Shown: positions 42,182-51,098, numbered from the stretch's first letter. The stretch: DNA of 60,869 nt from JARIHD01 sp964610985 (GCA_964610985.1 CAZSZJ010000005.1:1-60869); one strand, 5' to 3'. Notes: generated by a model not told the origin, from the letters alone. Translations and numbers: made by a program.

Positions 42182-43000
42182 TTACTTACTGGTGTGGCGG
42201 CGGAAGAGCCAGCCAGCCAGAGGTACGGAAATGACCAGGATGCCGATACACCAGACGGCCGACATGATTAGGTGGTCGCCCATGGGCGTGCCGATCAGCA
42301 GGGCGCGCAAAGCTTCGATGATGTGGCTAATTGGCTGGTTGCGTGCAAAGGCTTCGAGGGCAGCAGGCATAGTCTGAGGTTGCACAAAAGCGCTCGACGC
42401 GAAGGTGAGCGGGAAGATGAGCACAAAGCTGAACCACTGCACGCCTTCGATCGTCTTAGCTACCATTCCCAAGATGGCGGATAGCCATGAGAAGGCGAGA
42501 GTAAAAAGCATAAGCACACCAAATGCAGCCAGCCACTCCATGACGCCCGCGGTTGGACGAAAGCCAACGATCAGACCGACGGCGATCATCACAATCGACG
42601 ATACGGTGTTGCGTGCCAGGTCGGCAACCACGTGTCCGGTTAGCACGGCCGAGCTCAGCATCGGCAGCGATTTAAAGCGGTCGATAATACCACGTTGCAA
42701 GTCGTTACAGACACCGATAGCGGTGGTGGTCGCACCAAACGCTGCGGTCTGGATCAAAATACCCGGAACCAAGAAGTTTACGTAGCTCGACCCTTGAGTT
42801 TCGATGGCTCCACCAAACACATAGCGGAACAGCAACATAAACATAATCGGCTGAAAAACCACCGCAAGTAACTGATCCATGCTGCGGAAAATATGGCGCA
42901 AGCTGCGCCCGATCAAAATCATAGAATCGCTAAATGCCCAAAAAGTACGTGAGCGCTTTTCGGCCTGAATGCTGCCTGCTTCAAATGCGACGTCGGCCAT
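42182..43000 (-). CDS. ABC-2 type transporter permease
   Basis: The 272-residue protein has six membrane helices and the ABC2 permease layout: RHIFRSMDQLLAVVFQPIMFMLLFRYVFGG near the start, VPGILIQTAAFGATTTAIGVCNDLQRGIIDRFKSLPM in the middle, and a C-terminal half ending ISHIIEALRALLIG and a last helix. This matches daunorubicin-resistance-type (DrrB) exporters. The ATPase gene upstream overlaps it in a TAATG. Substrate is unknown; lipids or antibiotics are usual for the family. Confidence 0.9.
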   Translation of the reverse strand: MADVAFEAGSIQAEKRSRTFWAFSDSMILIGRSLRHIFRSMDQLLAVVFQPIMFMLLFRYVFGGAIETQGSSYVNFLVPGILIQTAAFGATTTAIGVCNDLQRGIIDRFKSLPMLSSAVLTGHVVADLARNTVSSIVMIAVGLIVGFRPTAGVMEWLAAFGVLMLFTLAFSWLSAILGMVAKTIEGVQWFSFVLIFPLTFASSAFVQPQTMPAALEAFARNQPISHIIEALRALLIGTPMGDHLIMSAVWCIGILVISVPLAGWLFRRHTSK

Positions 43001-43992
43001 TATTTTTTACCTCCCTTGTCCTTGTTGTCTTCGTCATTTTCTTCGGTTTCGGCACTCGACTGGCGGCCGGTTAGGCTCAGGAACACGTCATCCAGTGTTG
43101 GTTTGTGTAGAGAAAGCGTCTCTACGCCTACACCAGCAGCGTCCAGTTCGCCCAAGATCTTGGTCAGGTGCTTAGCTCCGCCGTCCAAAGCGACACTCAA
43201 TGTACGTTTGGCGGCGTCAAACTTCATACCTTCGCCGTCAATAATTCTCTTAGCTTTATCAAAGTCTTTTTCCCGTACCAAAACTAGTTCGAGGCGTTCT
43301 TTGCCCACACGCTGTTTTAATTCGTCGGCAGTGCCTTCGGCAATAATCTTACCGCCGTCGATAACCGCAATCTTATCCGCCAGCTGGTCGGCTTCTTCCA
43401 GATACTGCGTGGTGAGTAAAATAGTTGCACCGGCGTCCATCAGACGCTTAATAATGTCCCACATTGCCAGGCGAGAACGGGGGTCAAGGCCGGTAGTGGG
43501 TTCGTCCAAAAAGATAATCGGAGGAGTGGCGATCAGGCTGATGGCGAGGTCCAGACGCCGCCGCATACCACCTGAATAGGTTTTGACAACGCGGCTGCCG
43601 GCTTTGACGAGGTCAAATTGTTCCAACAGTTCGTCGGCACGGCGTTTTGAGGAGGCTTTGCTCAGATGATATAAGCGGCCCATCATCACTAAGTTTTCAT
43701 AACCCGTTAATAATTCGTCCACGGCTGCATACTGACCAGTTAGACCGATCACGCCGCGCACGGCGTTAGCTTCTTTTTTGACATCGTAGCCGTCGATAGT
43801 GACCGTGCCGCCGTCGTGGCCGAGCAGGGTAGCCAAAATGCGCACTGTCGTGGTTTTGCCCGCACCGTTTGGCCCTAGTAGCGCCAGCATCGTGCCGCGC
43901 TCAACCTTTAGGTTGACCCCTTTTAGTACATCGACTTTGCCAAAAGATTTGCGCAGGTCTTTAGCCATAATTGCATACGAACTTTTCGCCAT
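43000..43992 (-). CDS. ABC transporter ATP-binding protein, DrrA-type
   Basis: From the ATG at 43992, preceded by AGGAG, the protein has 330 residues. Walker A GPNGAGKTT, signature YSGGMRRRLD, Walker B IIFLDEPTTGLD and the switch His region are complete. The C-terminal ~100 residues form the extra domain of DrrA-like ATPases, followed by a charged tail (AETEENDEDNKDKGGKK). It drives the permease encoded directly downstream. Confidence 0.93.
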   Translation of the reverse strand: MAKSSYAIMAKDLRKSFGKVDVLKGVNLKVERGTMLALLGPNGAGKTTTVRILATLLGHDGGTVTIDGYDVKKEANAVRGVIGLTGQYAAVDELLTGYENLVMMGRLYHLSKASSKRRADELLEQFDLVKAGSRVVKTYSGGMRRRLDLAISLIATPPIIFLDEPTTGLDPRSRLAMWDIIKRLMDAGATILLTTQYLEEADQLADKIAVIDGGKIIAEGTADELKQRVGKERLELVLVREKDFDKAKRIIDGEGMKFDAAKRTLSVALDGGAKHLTKILGELDAAGVGVETLSLHKPTLDDVFLSLTGRQSSAETEENDEDNKDKGGKK

Positions 43993-44070
43993 ATCACTCC
44001 TAAGAAAATTATTCTTCATCTATTGTAACAGATCGGCAAAGAGACGTTGCCTTAACGCTTATGTTGTCCG

Positions 44071-44076
44071 TATAAT
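44071..44076 (+). promoter_or_regulatory. -10 element of the phosphotransferase gene (leaderless type)
   Basis: TATAAT ends 8 nt before the ATG at 44085, without ribosome binding site. Confidence 0.55.
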
Positions 44077-44084
44077 ACGATTTG

Positions 44085-45002
44085 ATGAATATGTACCAAA
44101 CAGTCGAGGATATTAGCTTTATCCGTATGGTCGAAACGGCGGCGCTGACATACGCCAAAGAACTGCATGAACTCAGCTATGTTGAGCACGGCACAGACAA
44201 TATTATCGCCATTGTGAACCGCGAATTCGTCTTTCGGTTTCCGCGCGATGAGCGTTCGGCGCGCCGATTAGTGTTCGAAACAGCGCTGCTACAAAAAATA
44301 AAAGGCCGCATTGATGCCATTCCCATTCCCGAACTGCTGGAGGTGCACCCAAGGCCCCTGTATGTTGTGACCAAATACATTCCTGGCGATCACCTAACGG
44401 GAGAAGAAATCCAAAGATTAACCGAAGAAGAGCAGCGGGATATCGGCGTAAAGCTGGCCAGTTTTATGCACCAATTCAACACGGCGATTAGCGGCCTCGA
44501 AACGCGGCGGCTGCACAGTGAAGCAAGCGTCGATATGGATGAGGAGCCCTGGGCGGCATATTTTGGACGTCTCTTCGAGAAAGAACTGTTGCCGAACAAC
44601 AAACTCAAGCCCATCGTGGACGAATTCTACCCGCTTTGGAAACAATATGCCGGCAATGAGCAGTCCACTTACACCATCCACGATGACCTCAACCCCAATA
44701 ATCTGCTCTTTACCGGCTCGCGCCTCACCGGCATTCTCGACTTCGGTGACGCCAATGTCGGCAGTATTGAATCAGAATTGCGTAAGCTGTACGGTTTGGG
44801 CGACGTCGTGATCAAAGCTGCCGTCAGCCACTACGAAAACCTGGCCAAAGTGTCTATTCAATATGATCATATTCGGGTGTGGGCCATTATCCACGAACTG
44901 GCGCGCTTTACCGACCGCCTCAAGCGTCAAGACACCGCCGCGCCTCTTTTCCTAAAAGCCCAAGAAAACCTGCGAAACTGGGTTCCCAACTTTCCGTTGT
45001 AG
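44085..45002 (+). CDS. Aminoglycoside phosphotransferase/choline kinase-family protein
   Basis: The 305-residue protein has the protein-kinase-like fold of the APH family. The catalytic loop reads HDDLNPNNLLF (HxDxxxxN), followed by ILDFGDANVG with the metal-binding Asp. An N-terminal lobe with VFRFPRDERSARRLVFE precedes them. Substrates in this family include antibiotics, small sugars, thiamine and homoserine, so resistance should not be assumed. A Nudix and a HAD gene follow closely, which suggests a metabolite-salvage or repair role. Confidence 0.8.
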   Translation: MNMYQTVEDISFIRMVETAALTYAKELHELSYVEHGTDNIIAIVNREFVFRFPRDERSARRLVFETALLQKIKGRIDAIPIPELLEVHPRPLYVVTKYIPGDHLTGEEIQRLTEEEQRDIGVKLASFMHQFNTAISGLETRRLHSEASVDMDEEPWAAYFGRLFEKELLPNNKLKPIVDEFYPLWKQYAGNEQSTYTIHDDLNPNNLLFTGSRLTGILDFGDANVGSIESELRKLYGLGDVVIKAAVSHYENLAKVSIQYDHIRVWAIIHELARFTDRLKRQDTAAPLFLKAQENLRNWVPNFPL

Positions 45003-45014
45003 GTCGGACTGCCG

Positions 45015-45020
45015 TATACT
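45015..45020 (+). promoter_or_regulatory. -10 element of the Nudix-HAD gene pair (leaderless type)
   Basis: TATACT ends 7 nt before the ATG at 45028. Confidence 0.45.
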
Positions 45021-45027
45021 GTCTCGC

Positions 45028-45624
45028 ATGAGTGAATATTTCAGAAGGGTGCCACCGGATGACAGGTTCTCGAACGGTCATTGGGAAAAAGACCCCTGGA
45101 CACTGTTTGAAACCGCTGAAATGCCTCCCCTTGATCTATGTACTACGTCTGCGATTGTAGCCATAACGGATATCGCAAAAGGCGAGGTCGCCCTAACCGA
45201 AAACAATAGCGATGATCCAGCGCGAAAGGGCAAACTGGAATTGCCTGGCGGGCACCGCGACCCGCGTGACCCAAAGGACCCTGACGGCCCCAAAGAATCG
45301 CCTCTAGAAGCAGCGAGCAGAGAGGGGATTGAAGAAGCTGGATTTTTTGTCGCTAGAGCTGGGCTTTTTGCCTGTAGGCACATTTTTAATTCGAACCCAT
45401 CAAGTGATAGGGTATATCCTCCAGAGGCATACTCGGTTTATTTTTGGGCAACTACCGACAAACCGCTTGGAGAACCGACCGATATTCCAAAGCCCATCGT
45501 GGGGACTTTTCCCGTCAGAACCTTGCAAAAAGAGGTGGTAGCGGGCCGCCTGGATGACGCTGAGTTTGCTATTATAACCCGCGGCGTTTTGGCCGCAAGA
45601 CGTGATTTAGGGCTGGTCGCATGA
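45028..45624 (+). CDS. Nudix hydrolase with insertion in the Nudix box
   Basis: The 198-residue protein has a Nudix box with all key residues: LPGGHRD...ES...AASREGIEEAGF. Between the GG and the Glu lies an insert of about nine residues made of Asp-Pro and Lys/Arg (DPRDPKDPDGPK). Nudix enzymes hydrolyse nucleoside diphosphates linked to other groups. It is translationally coupled to the HAD gene that starts in ATGA at its stop codon. Confidence 0.85.
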   Translation: MSEYFRRVPPDDRFSNGHWEKDPWTLFETAEMPPLDLCTTSAIVAITDIAKGEVALTENNSDDPARKGKLELPGGHRDPRDPKDPDGPKESPLEAASREGIEEAGFFVARAGLFACRHIFNSNPSSDRVYPPEAYSVYFWATTDKPLGEPTDIPKPIVGTFPVRTLQKEVVAGRLDDAEFAIITRGVLAARRDLGLVA

Positions 45625-46439
45625 ATCTCGAAAAGCCAACGATCCTAGTATGTGACATTGACGGCACGCTTCTAAGCGAGTGGTCAAACCCAAACGCAGG
45701 CAACGAAGCGCTTAAACACCTCACTATTGATTTATTTGGAGCGAGAGCCGCACGGGAGAAGCCTCTTTTATTTGGCACGGGGACTGGGCGTGTTTTGAGT
45801 GACCATCAACAGCTAGAAGCGGATAATGGTGCTTTTTGGATGGCTACAGCCATCATGGACTTCAAGATAACTGGCGTTGGCTCGGAGGTTTCATTTAGGA
45901 ACGATACGGATTTTGCCCAGGATCCCGCCTGGCCAAATGCTCCAGGGTGGGATTTTAACGCACTCCAGGAGCTGCTTTCTGAGCGTTCAGAACTCGACAT
46001 TCAGTCGGAAGACGCCCTCGGCACACATAAACTCAGTTTCAATGTTACGGGCGTATCCAACGACCGGCATGCTGAATATACGGCCGAACGCGCCAAACAG
46101 ATTGCCGACGCCAATCTAAGTGCCGAGGTTATTTTCTCTATGGGCCAATACCTCGACCTCCTGCCCGAAGGTGTACATAAAGGTTCCGCGCTAGAATATG
46201 TCGTCGAGCGGCTTATTATGCCGTCGACAACAGAGGTGTTCAGGATTGCTGCTGGCGATACCATGAACGACATACAAATGCTTGCAACCGCAGACCTAGC
46301 TATTCTGCCGAGTAATGCCGATAATATGGTTCAGGAGTGGGTGAAGGGCGAAGGAAATATCCGGGGGCAATTTTATATCGCCGGCCAGCCTTACGCGGCT
46401 GGCATTCACGAAGGTCTACAGGTTCACGGCATCCTGTAA
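45621..46439 (+). CDS. HAD-IIB phosphatase, sucrose-phosphate phosphatase-like
   Basis: The 272-residue protein starts with VCDIDGTLLSE (motif I), has FGTGTGRV (motif II Thr), Lys in KGSALEYV (motif III) and AAGDTMNDIQML (motif IV). The cap layout is that of the IIB subfamily that includes sucrose-phosphate and mannosylglycerate-phosphate phosphatases. Its start codon overlaps the Nudix stop by 4 nt. The substrate is probably a sugar phosphate, by family. Confidence 0.82.
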   Translation: MNLEKPTILVCDIDGTLLSEWSNPNAGNEALKHLTIDLFGARAAREKPLLFGTGTGRVLSDHQQLEADNGAFWMATAIMDFKITGVGSEVSFRNDTDFAQDPAWPNAPGWDFNALQELLSERSELDIQSEDALGTHKLSFNVTGVSNDRHAEYTAERAKQIADANLSAEVIFSMGQYLDLLPEGVHKGSALEYVVERLIMPSTTEVFRIAAGDTMNDIQMLATADLAILPSNADNMVQEWVKGEGNIRGQFYIAGQPYAAGIHEGLQVHGIL

Positions 46440-46467
46440 GAACGCCCAACTTTCTTCCCGCCAAATA

Positions 46468-46498
46468 TTGAAATAATAGCCTTAATATGCTATTATTT
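46468..46498 (+). promoter_or_regulatory. Promoter covered by a 10-bp inverted repeat
   Basis: TTGAAA (46468-46473), 17 nt and TATTAT (46491-46496) form a good promoter. AAATAATAGC (46471-46480) and its perfect inverted copy (46489-46498) span it, which suggests an operator or a weak AT-rich hairpin. Confidence 0.6.
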
Positions 46499-46528
46499 AC
46501 TCTATCCTCAAGAGGTGAGGCAAATATC

Positions 46529-47089
46529 ATGAAATATTTCTTAGGTTTCCTAGCAACTATTGGACTCATCATCCTCGTATTCGTTTTGATACTGAGGGGT
46601 TTTAGTGGTAACAAAACCGACGAAAAGCCCAAGCCGCTCGTCGACTACGCCACCACAAGTACTCAAGTGCGCCTAACGATCGACGGTCCGATTGTGGCCG
46701 AGCAAGAGCACCAAGCTTACCGCATTACGGTAAGTCGCAGCGAAACGCAGATCGAAACGCTCCAGGGCTACCAGTACATGCCCATCGAAACCAAGAGCTA
46801 CGACAACAACCGCGAAAGCTACTCTAACTTTCTGCGCGCTATCGACATGAATGGCTTTGCCAAGGGTAATTCCAAATCCGGCAGCAAAGACGAGCGTGGT
46901 GTTTGTCCAGAGGGCAATCGCCTGATCATGGAGATCATCGACGGCTCGAACCGCATTCAGCGGTACTGGACCACCACTTGTGGCGGCGGTACCTTCCGAG
47001 GCAATAGCGCCAAGGTTCGCCAGCTGTTTAACAAACAAGTCCCATCGACCGAATTCAGCAAGATTACCGGCCGGCTGCGCTTAAACTAG
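46529..47089 (+). CDS. Hypothetical membrane-anchored protein
   Basis: From the ATG at 46529, after an AGAGGTGAGG ribosome binding site, the protein has 186 residues. One N-terminal helix (about 2-24) anchors it; the rest is extracytoplasmic and strand-rich. Two Cys (in GVCPEGNRLIM and TTTCGGGTF) could form a disulfide. RITVSRSETQIETLQGYQ near the start of the domain and KVRQLFNKQVPS near the end suggest a compact fold. Family not recognised. Confidence 0.7.
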   Translation: MKYFLGFLATIGLIILVFVLILRGFSGNKTDEKPKPLVDYATTSTQVRLTIDGPIVAEQEHQAYRITVSRSETQIETLQGYQYMPIETKSYDNNRESYSNFLRAIDMNGFAKGNSKSGSKDERGVCPEGNRLIMEIIDGSNRIQRYWTTTCGGGTFRGNSAKVRQLFNKQVPSTEFSKITGRLRLN

Positions 47090-47109
47090 CGCAGGCCAGT
47101 CTAAGCCGG

Positions 47110-47346
47110 CTAACCGATCCGAAAGACCAATCGTTTGTCGGTGTCGCAAGCTTTTTGGATTTTGATCGTCTGGAGACGTAGAGTGTTTGCCAGGGCGGCG
47201 CTGGGAACGGTAATAATAATGGAATTACCGCTAATGGCCGTACTGACAGGTGTTTGGTAGTTTTCATCGACGTAGCGTTTGATCGCCAATAGTTCCGGTT
47301 GCTCCGGTTGGCCGAATTTCGCTAGTATGTCCTGTAGACTATCCAT
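47110..47346 (-). CDS. DUF721/DciA-like small protein
   Basis: The 78-residue protein ends with a pattern typical of DUF721/DciA domains: SIIITVPSAALANTLRLQTIKIQKAC...KRLVFRIG. DciA assists replicative helicase loading in many bacteria. The match is by eye and the protein is shorter than typical DciA. An ATG four codons upstream (47358) is an alternative start. Confidence 0.6.
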   Translation of the reverse strand: MDSLQDILAKFGQPEQPELLAIKRYVDENYQTPVSTAISGNSIIITVPSAALANTLRLQTIKIQKACDTDKRLVFRIG

Positions 47347-47392
47347 GCTGACCCACAATATATCCTAGCTTGGCTCAAAAGTACAAACCCAA

Positions 47393-47409
47393 ACCTGATA
47401 TAATCAGGT
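47393..47409 (+). promoter_or_regulatory. Extended -10 embedded in a 17-bp palindrome
   Basis: ACCTGATATAATCAGGT has 6-bp arms around TATAA and contains TGATATAAT, a perfect extended -10. The palindrome centres on the -10, so a bound repressor would block melting. The coding start lies 70 nt downstream. Confidence 0.6.
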
Positions 47410-47479
47410 GTTAGAAATATTACATTTATCACTTGAATAATAAACATTAGAAGCATATAACATATAGCAGAGATCGAAT

Positions 47480-48436
47480 ATGTCCCTATTACATGCCGAA
47501 CAAATCGAATCCGCCCCACTGACAGCAGAAATAGCCTTCTCCCCGTCACAGCCAGACCGAGCGCCTCATACCGACCCGGAAACTGCTGCTGAACTCGTGA
47601 GCGTTTTCCGCCGCGATGTTCTCATTCATGCTGCTCTTGATGGCTACCTGGAAGAGGCGCACCTGATGCATGGCCCGACAGCTGTGACGGCACAGCATGC
47701 AGCTTCGGTAGCCTTGCAGCGCATCGAAATGCAAACGCTACATACCATGAAAGAGTCTTTCTCCGGCGAAGTGCCTGTAGACATAACTGAGTTTCCTCAT
47801 GACATTTTGACTACCTATGCCTTTGACAAAAAAGCAAGCATAAGGGCATCAAACCAAGCACAAGGGACGACCGAATGCGCTACGGGTGCATTCGAAGTGC
47901 CGGTAAGCCCCAAAACGGATGTTATTCCTAAAAGGGCGCTTTATGAGGCAGGGGTAACTACACAACCTTCCCGTCTTTGGCAGTTCGCCGGCAAAGCGCT
48001 ACGGCGGCTCGGCATTGTCCCGCCCTATACGCCAAACGACTACTACGCACGCACGGTTAAGCTTCACAACGAACACATGCGCACTATTGCTCGCGTGGAG
48101 GCGCAAGGACTGCCGGGCTACACTCACGACGAACTAAAACTGATTAAAGGTGCACTCGTAAACCTCCTTAATGCTAACCCTGCCGAACGGTTTGACCTTA
48201 TAAATGCACCCCAAGCTATGACTGACGCGGAGCGCACGGAACTCCAGTCTACCATTAGCTTGGTCGACGGCCATGTTGTTAAAGAAGTTGAATCATTTCA
48301 CGATCTTGTAGAAGAGCGTGGCCGCCGCGGCGCTGTTGGGGCAATCACAAGTGGTAGCTTTATGCGCCTCTCTGATGCGGCTGGCAACCTGATTACCGAT
48401 CTACCCCTCGTAGAGCCGGTTCTTGCTCGATATTAA
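47480..48436 (+). CDS. Hypothetical 318-residue protein
   Basis: Soluble, no signal peptide or membrane helix. Residues 35-95 form a helical region (ELVSVFRRDVLIHAALDGYLEEA), 120-165 is a polar linker with two Cys, and 165-318 is again helical with a basic VEERGRRGAVG segment. I recognise no family. It is transcribed from a palindromic promoter and ends just before mutM, which has its own -10. Confidence 0.7.
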   Translation: MSLLHAEQIESAPLTAEIAFSPSQPDRAPHTDPETAAELVSVFRRDVLIHAALDGYLEEAHLMHGPTAVTAQHAASVALQRIEMQTLHTMKESFSGEVPVDITEFPHDILTTYAFDKKASIRASNQAQGTTECATGAFEVPVSPKTDVIPKRALYEAGVTTQPSRLWQFAGKALRRLGIVPPYTPNDYYARTVKLHNEHMRTIARVEAQGLPGYTHDELKLIKGALVNLLNANPAERFDLINAPQAMTDAERTELQSTISLVDGHVVKEVESFHDLVEERGRRGAVGAITSGSFMRLSDAAGNLITDLPLVEPVLARY

Positions 48437-48458
48437 TTTCTTTGTAGGGCTGGTGAGT

Positions 48459-48464
48459 TACAAT
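48459..48464 (+). promoter_or_regulatory. -10 element of mutM (leaderless type)
   Basis: TACAAT ends 9 nt before the ATG at 48474. Confidence 0.35.
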
Positions 48465-48473
48465 ACCCTTGTT

Positions 48474-49355
48474 ATGCCCGAACTCCCGGAAGTCGAAACT
48501 GTTCGTATTGGCCTGATCCAATTGGTCGTGGACAAACAAATTGCCGCGATTGATTCTGACTGGCCGAAAAGTTTTCCAAATGCTGAGGCAGATGTACAAA
48601 ACGCATTAATAGGTGCGCGTATCACAGGGGTGCGGCGCCGTGCAAAAGTTTTGCTCATCGATCTGGATAGCCAGTATAGTCTGGTGATTCATCTCAAAAT
48701 GACAGGGCAGTTGGTCTACCGCGGCATCGGGCAGCGATTTGGCGCAGGCCACCCGAACGATAGTTTGATTGGCGAACTTCCTGATAGATCGACCCGTGTG
48801 ACGTTTACGTTCAAGGACGGCACCAAACTATTCTTTAACGACCAGCGTAAATTCGGTTGGGTGCGCCTCATGCCGACTCTCGAAGTTGAGCAGCTCGATT
48901 TCTTTCAAAAAGTAGGGCCCGAACCACTAGCGGCCGACTTTACGCCCCAGCAATTCCGGGGGCGTCTGATGCGCCGCGCGCGAAGCGGCATTAAGGCCGT
49001 TCTGCTAGATCAAACAGTGATCGCCGGCGTGGGTAATATTTATGCCGACGAAAGCCTGTGGGGCGCAAAAATCCATCCCGAGACAAAAGTAGCCGACATT
49101 TCGCCCCGCCAAATAGCCAAATTATACGAAGTGCTCCGCGCCGTTCTAGCCCTGAGCATCGAAAAAGGCGGCTCCACCGACCGCAACTACGTCGACACTG
49201 GTGGTCGGCGGGGGAGTTACCTTACCTTTGCGAATGTTTTTCGGCGCGAAGGAAAATCTTGCCCGCGTTGCGGAACGGTCATTATAAAAACACGCGTTGC
49301 CGGCCGCGGTACGCATCTGTGCCCACATTGCCAGAAAACATCGAAGATGCTATAA
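48474..49355 (+). CDS. mutM: Formamidopyrimidine-DNA glycosylase
   Basis: Removes 8-oxoguanine and Fapy lesions and nicks the abasic site. The 293-residue protein begins MPELPEVETVR; after Met removal the Pro is the nucleophile and the Glu next to it is catalytic. The HLKMTGQL segment, the helix-two-turn-helix around DQTVIAGVGNIYADE and the zinc finger CPRCGT...CPHC are present. The start at the PELPE motif is certain. Confidence 0.96.
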   Translation: MPELPEVETVRIGLIQLVVDKQIAAIDSDWPKSFPNAEADVQNALIGARITGVRRRAKVLLIDLDSQYSLVIHLKMTGQLVYRGIGQRFGAGHPNDSLIGELPDRSTRVTFTFKDGTKLFFNDQRKFGWVRLMPTLEVEQLDFFQKVGPEPLAADFTPQQFRGRLMRRARSGIKAVLLDQTVIAGVGNIYADESLWGAKIHPETKVADISPRQIAKLYEVLRAVLALSIEKGGSTDRNYVDTGGRRGSYLTFANVFRREGKSCPRCGTVIIKTRVAGRGTHLCPHCQKTSKML

Positions 49356-49356
49356 T
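49348..49356 (+). promoter_or_regulatory. Extended -10 of the lipoprotein gene (leaderless type)
   Basis: TGCTATAAT ends 7 nt before the ATG at 49364 and overlaps the end of mutM. Confidence 0.6.
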
Positions 49357-49363
49357 AACACCT

Positions 49364-50047
49364 ATGAAATCGAGAGCGGAGCGTTCTGGTAGCAGCAAGC
49401 CATCTCGTGGCCGGGCTGCTCGCGCAGTTTTACAATTATGCGCAGCCAGCTTGCCGTTGCTCGCCGCCTGTGGTCCGCAAGTCGGAGCAGAGCAAAAACC
49501 GGGAGTGCAAGACCCTGGGATTCAAATTCAAAGCCCCGGCACTCTTGAAAAACCTGCCCCCGCCCAGCGTAGTGGTCTATTTGTACCAGCTTTGGTCTGC
49601 AAGGGCTACGTTGCGGTCGACGGCAATCGGTGGGTGCAAAATCCTATCGTCGACAAGAACCAGATCGACAAGAACCAGAATGACCTCCGCAATTACACAC
49701 CCATGACAGTGTCGCACCACTACGACGTCCTCGACATTAACCCGTCTATGCCGCAAGAAGGCCTGACATATTACGACCAGAGCGGCCATCCGCTGCTCAA
49801 GGGCAAAAAACCTACTTGCGCCAGCATGCTCCTCAAGATTGCGACTATCAATACTGACTTTCCAAACATGGATGACCCCACAAAACCAAATGCAATGGCC
49901 TTCCATACATTTGGCGATGCTTATGCTGATGTCAACACCAATCCCCTATGGGAAGTTCCAAAGAACCCCGGCCATGTGTACAGCGTCACCTTTGGCAAAG
50001 ATTCACTTACGAGTGATCACCTTGCGAATGTCGAAGGTACTTTCTAG
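49364..50047 (+). CDS. Putative lipoprotein of unknown function
   Basis: A 227-residue protein with a basic N-region, a hydrophobic stretch and the lipobox LAACG (Cys near residue 36), so it is probably lipid-anchored outside the membrane. A Pro/Gln-rich linker follows. The globular part starts at about residue 70 (FVPALVCKGYVAVDGNRW) and contains DKNQIDKNQND and two more Cys (CKGY and PTCASM). HTFGDAYADVN and YSVTFGKDSLTSDH lie near the end. Family not recognised. Confidence 0.75.
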   Translation: MKSRAERSGSSKPSRGRAARAVLQLCAASLPLLAACGPQVGAEQKPGVQDPGIQIQSPGTLEKPAPAQRSGLFVPALVCKGYVAVDGNRWVQNPIVDKNQIDKNQNDLRNYTPMTVSHHYDVLDINPSMPQEGLTYYDQSGHPLLKGKKPTCASMLLKIATINTDFPNMDDPTKPNAMAFHTFGDAYADVNTNPLWEVPKNPGHVYSVTFGKDSLTSDHLANVEGTF

Positions 50048-50120
50048 TACTCGAATGGCCAATTTTACACCGCTAACAGCTCGCTATTCTTCGACAGGAT
50101 AAGGTATCATACCTAGACAT

Positions 50121-51050
50121 ATGAGAGTGACGATAACTGGCGGCAATGATTATGCCCGGCGCGCCGAAATGGTGCGTTTGGTTGCTGACTTCGAGCGCGA
50201 ACATGGCGATATGGCCATCGAACGCCTAGACGGTGAGGACGCATCGGCGGACAAGATGCAGGGCGCGTTGCAGAGTCTGCCATTTTTGAGTTCCCGAAAA
50301 TTGGTTGTTTTGCGCGAACCGGGCAAACAAAAAGCCTTTGCCGAAAACATTGCCGCTGCTTTAAAAGACATTCCCGTAACAACAGATGTTATTATCTATG
50401 AACCCAAACTAGACAAACGCAGCAGCTATTACAAAACACTCAAAAAAGACACCGAATATCGCGAATTCGGCGACCTGGATGGGCCGGCGCTGGCGCGCTG
50501 GGTCGTAGATGCGGCAAAAGAGCAGGGCGGCAGTATGGGTTCCGCAGCAGCAAAATTACTCGTAGACCGCGTCGGTTTTAGCCAACAATTACTCAAGAGT
50601 GAGGTCGACAAATTGGTTGCCTATGATCCCATGGTTAGCCCCGAAGCAGTAGTGTTGATGACTGAACCTACGCCAGCCAGCACCATCTTCGAACTGCTCG
50701 ATGCTGCTTTTGACGGCGACAAAAAGCGCGTATTTGAACTGTACCGCGAACAGCGCGCCCTCAAGGTCGAACCCCAGGCAATTATCGCTCTGTTGGCCTG
50801 GCAACTACACATTTTGGCGGTCATAAAAGCGGGCGGCAAGCGTACCGTCGATGACATTGCCAAAACCGCCAAACTTAACCCATTTGTGGTGCGCAAAAAC
50901 CAGTCGGTCGTGCGCCGCCTTGGCTTTGAACACATAAAAAACCTTATCGCCGAACTGCTTGCGCTCGATATCGCTCTCAAGAGCAGTAGTATCGATGCCG
51001 ACGAAGCGCTGCAATTGTATCTACTAAAACTAACCGAAACCGATAAATAG
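50121..51050 (+). CDS. holA: DNA polymerase III delta subunit
   Basis: HolA opens the sliding clamp within the clamp loader. The 309-residue protein matches the family: an N-terminal AAA+ like domain with LQSLPFLSSRKLVVLREP, then ELLDAAFDGDKKRVFEL and KLNPFVVRKNQSVVRRLGFEHIKNLIAELLALDIALKSS typical of the collar domain. A TATCAT lies 10 nt before the ATG. It converges with rpsT across a shared terminator. Confidence 0.9.
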   Translation: MRVTITGGNDYARRAEMVRLVADFEREHGDMAIERLDGEDASADKMQGALQSLPFLSSRKLVVLREPGKQKAFAENIAAALKDIPVTTDVIIYEPKLDKRSSYYKTLKKDTEYREFGDLDGPALARWVVDAAKEQGGSMGSAAAKLLVDRVGFSQQLLKSEVDKLVAYDPMVSPEAVVLMTEPTPASTIFELLDAAFDGDKKRVFELYREQRALKVEPQAIIALLAWQLHILAVIKAGGKRTVDDIAKTAKLNPFVVRKNQSVVRRLGFEHIKNLIAELLALDIALKSSSIDADEALQLYLLKLTETDK

Positions 51051-51061
51051 TGCAGACATAA

Positions 51062-51098
51062 AAATACTGCGATGCATAGAAGAAGCAGCGCAGTATTT
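51062..51098. terminator. Bidirectional terminator between holA and rpsT
   Basis: AAATACTGCG (51062-51071) and its perfect inverted copy (51089-51098) form a 10-bp stem with a 17-nt loop. On the minus strand the stem is followed by a T-run; on the plus strand the flank is A-rich. Confidence 0.65.

Noticed and set aside
44085..45002. Antibiotic resistance gene
   Set aside because: The APH fold also serves many metabolic kinases, and context with Nudix and HAD genes points to metabolism rather than resistance.
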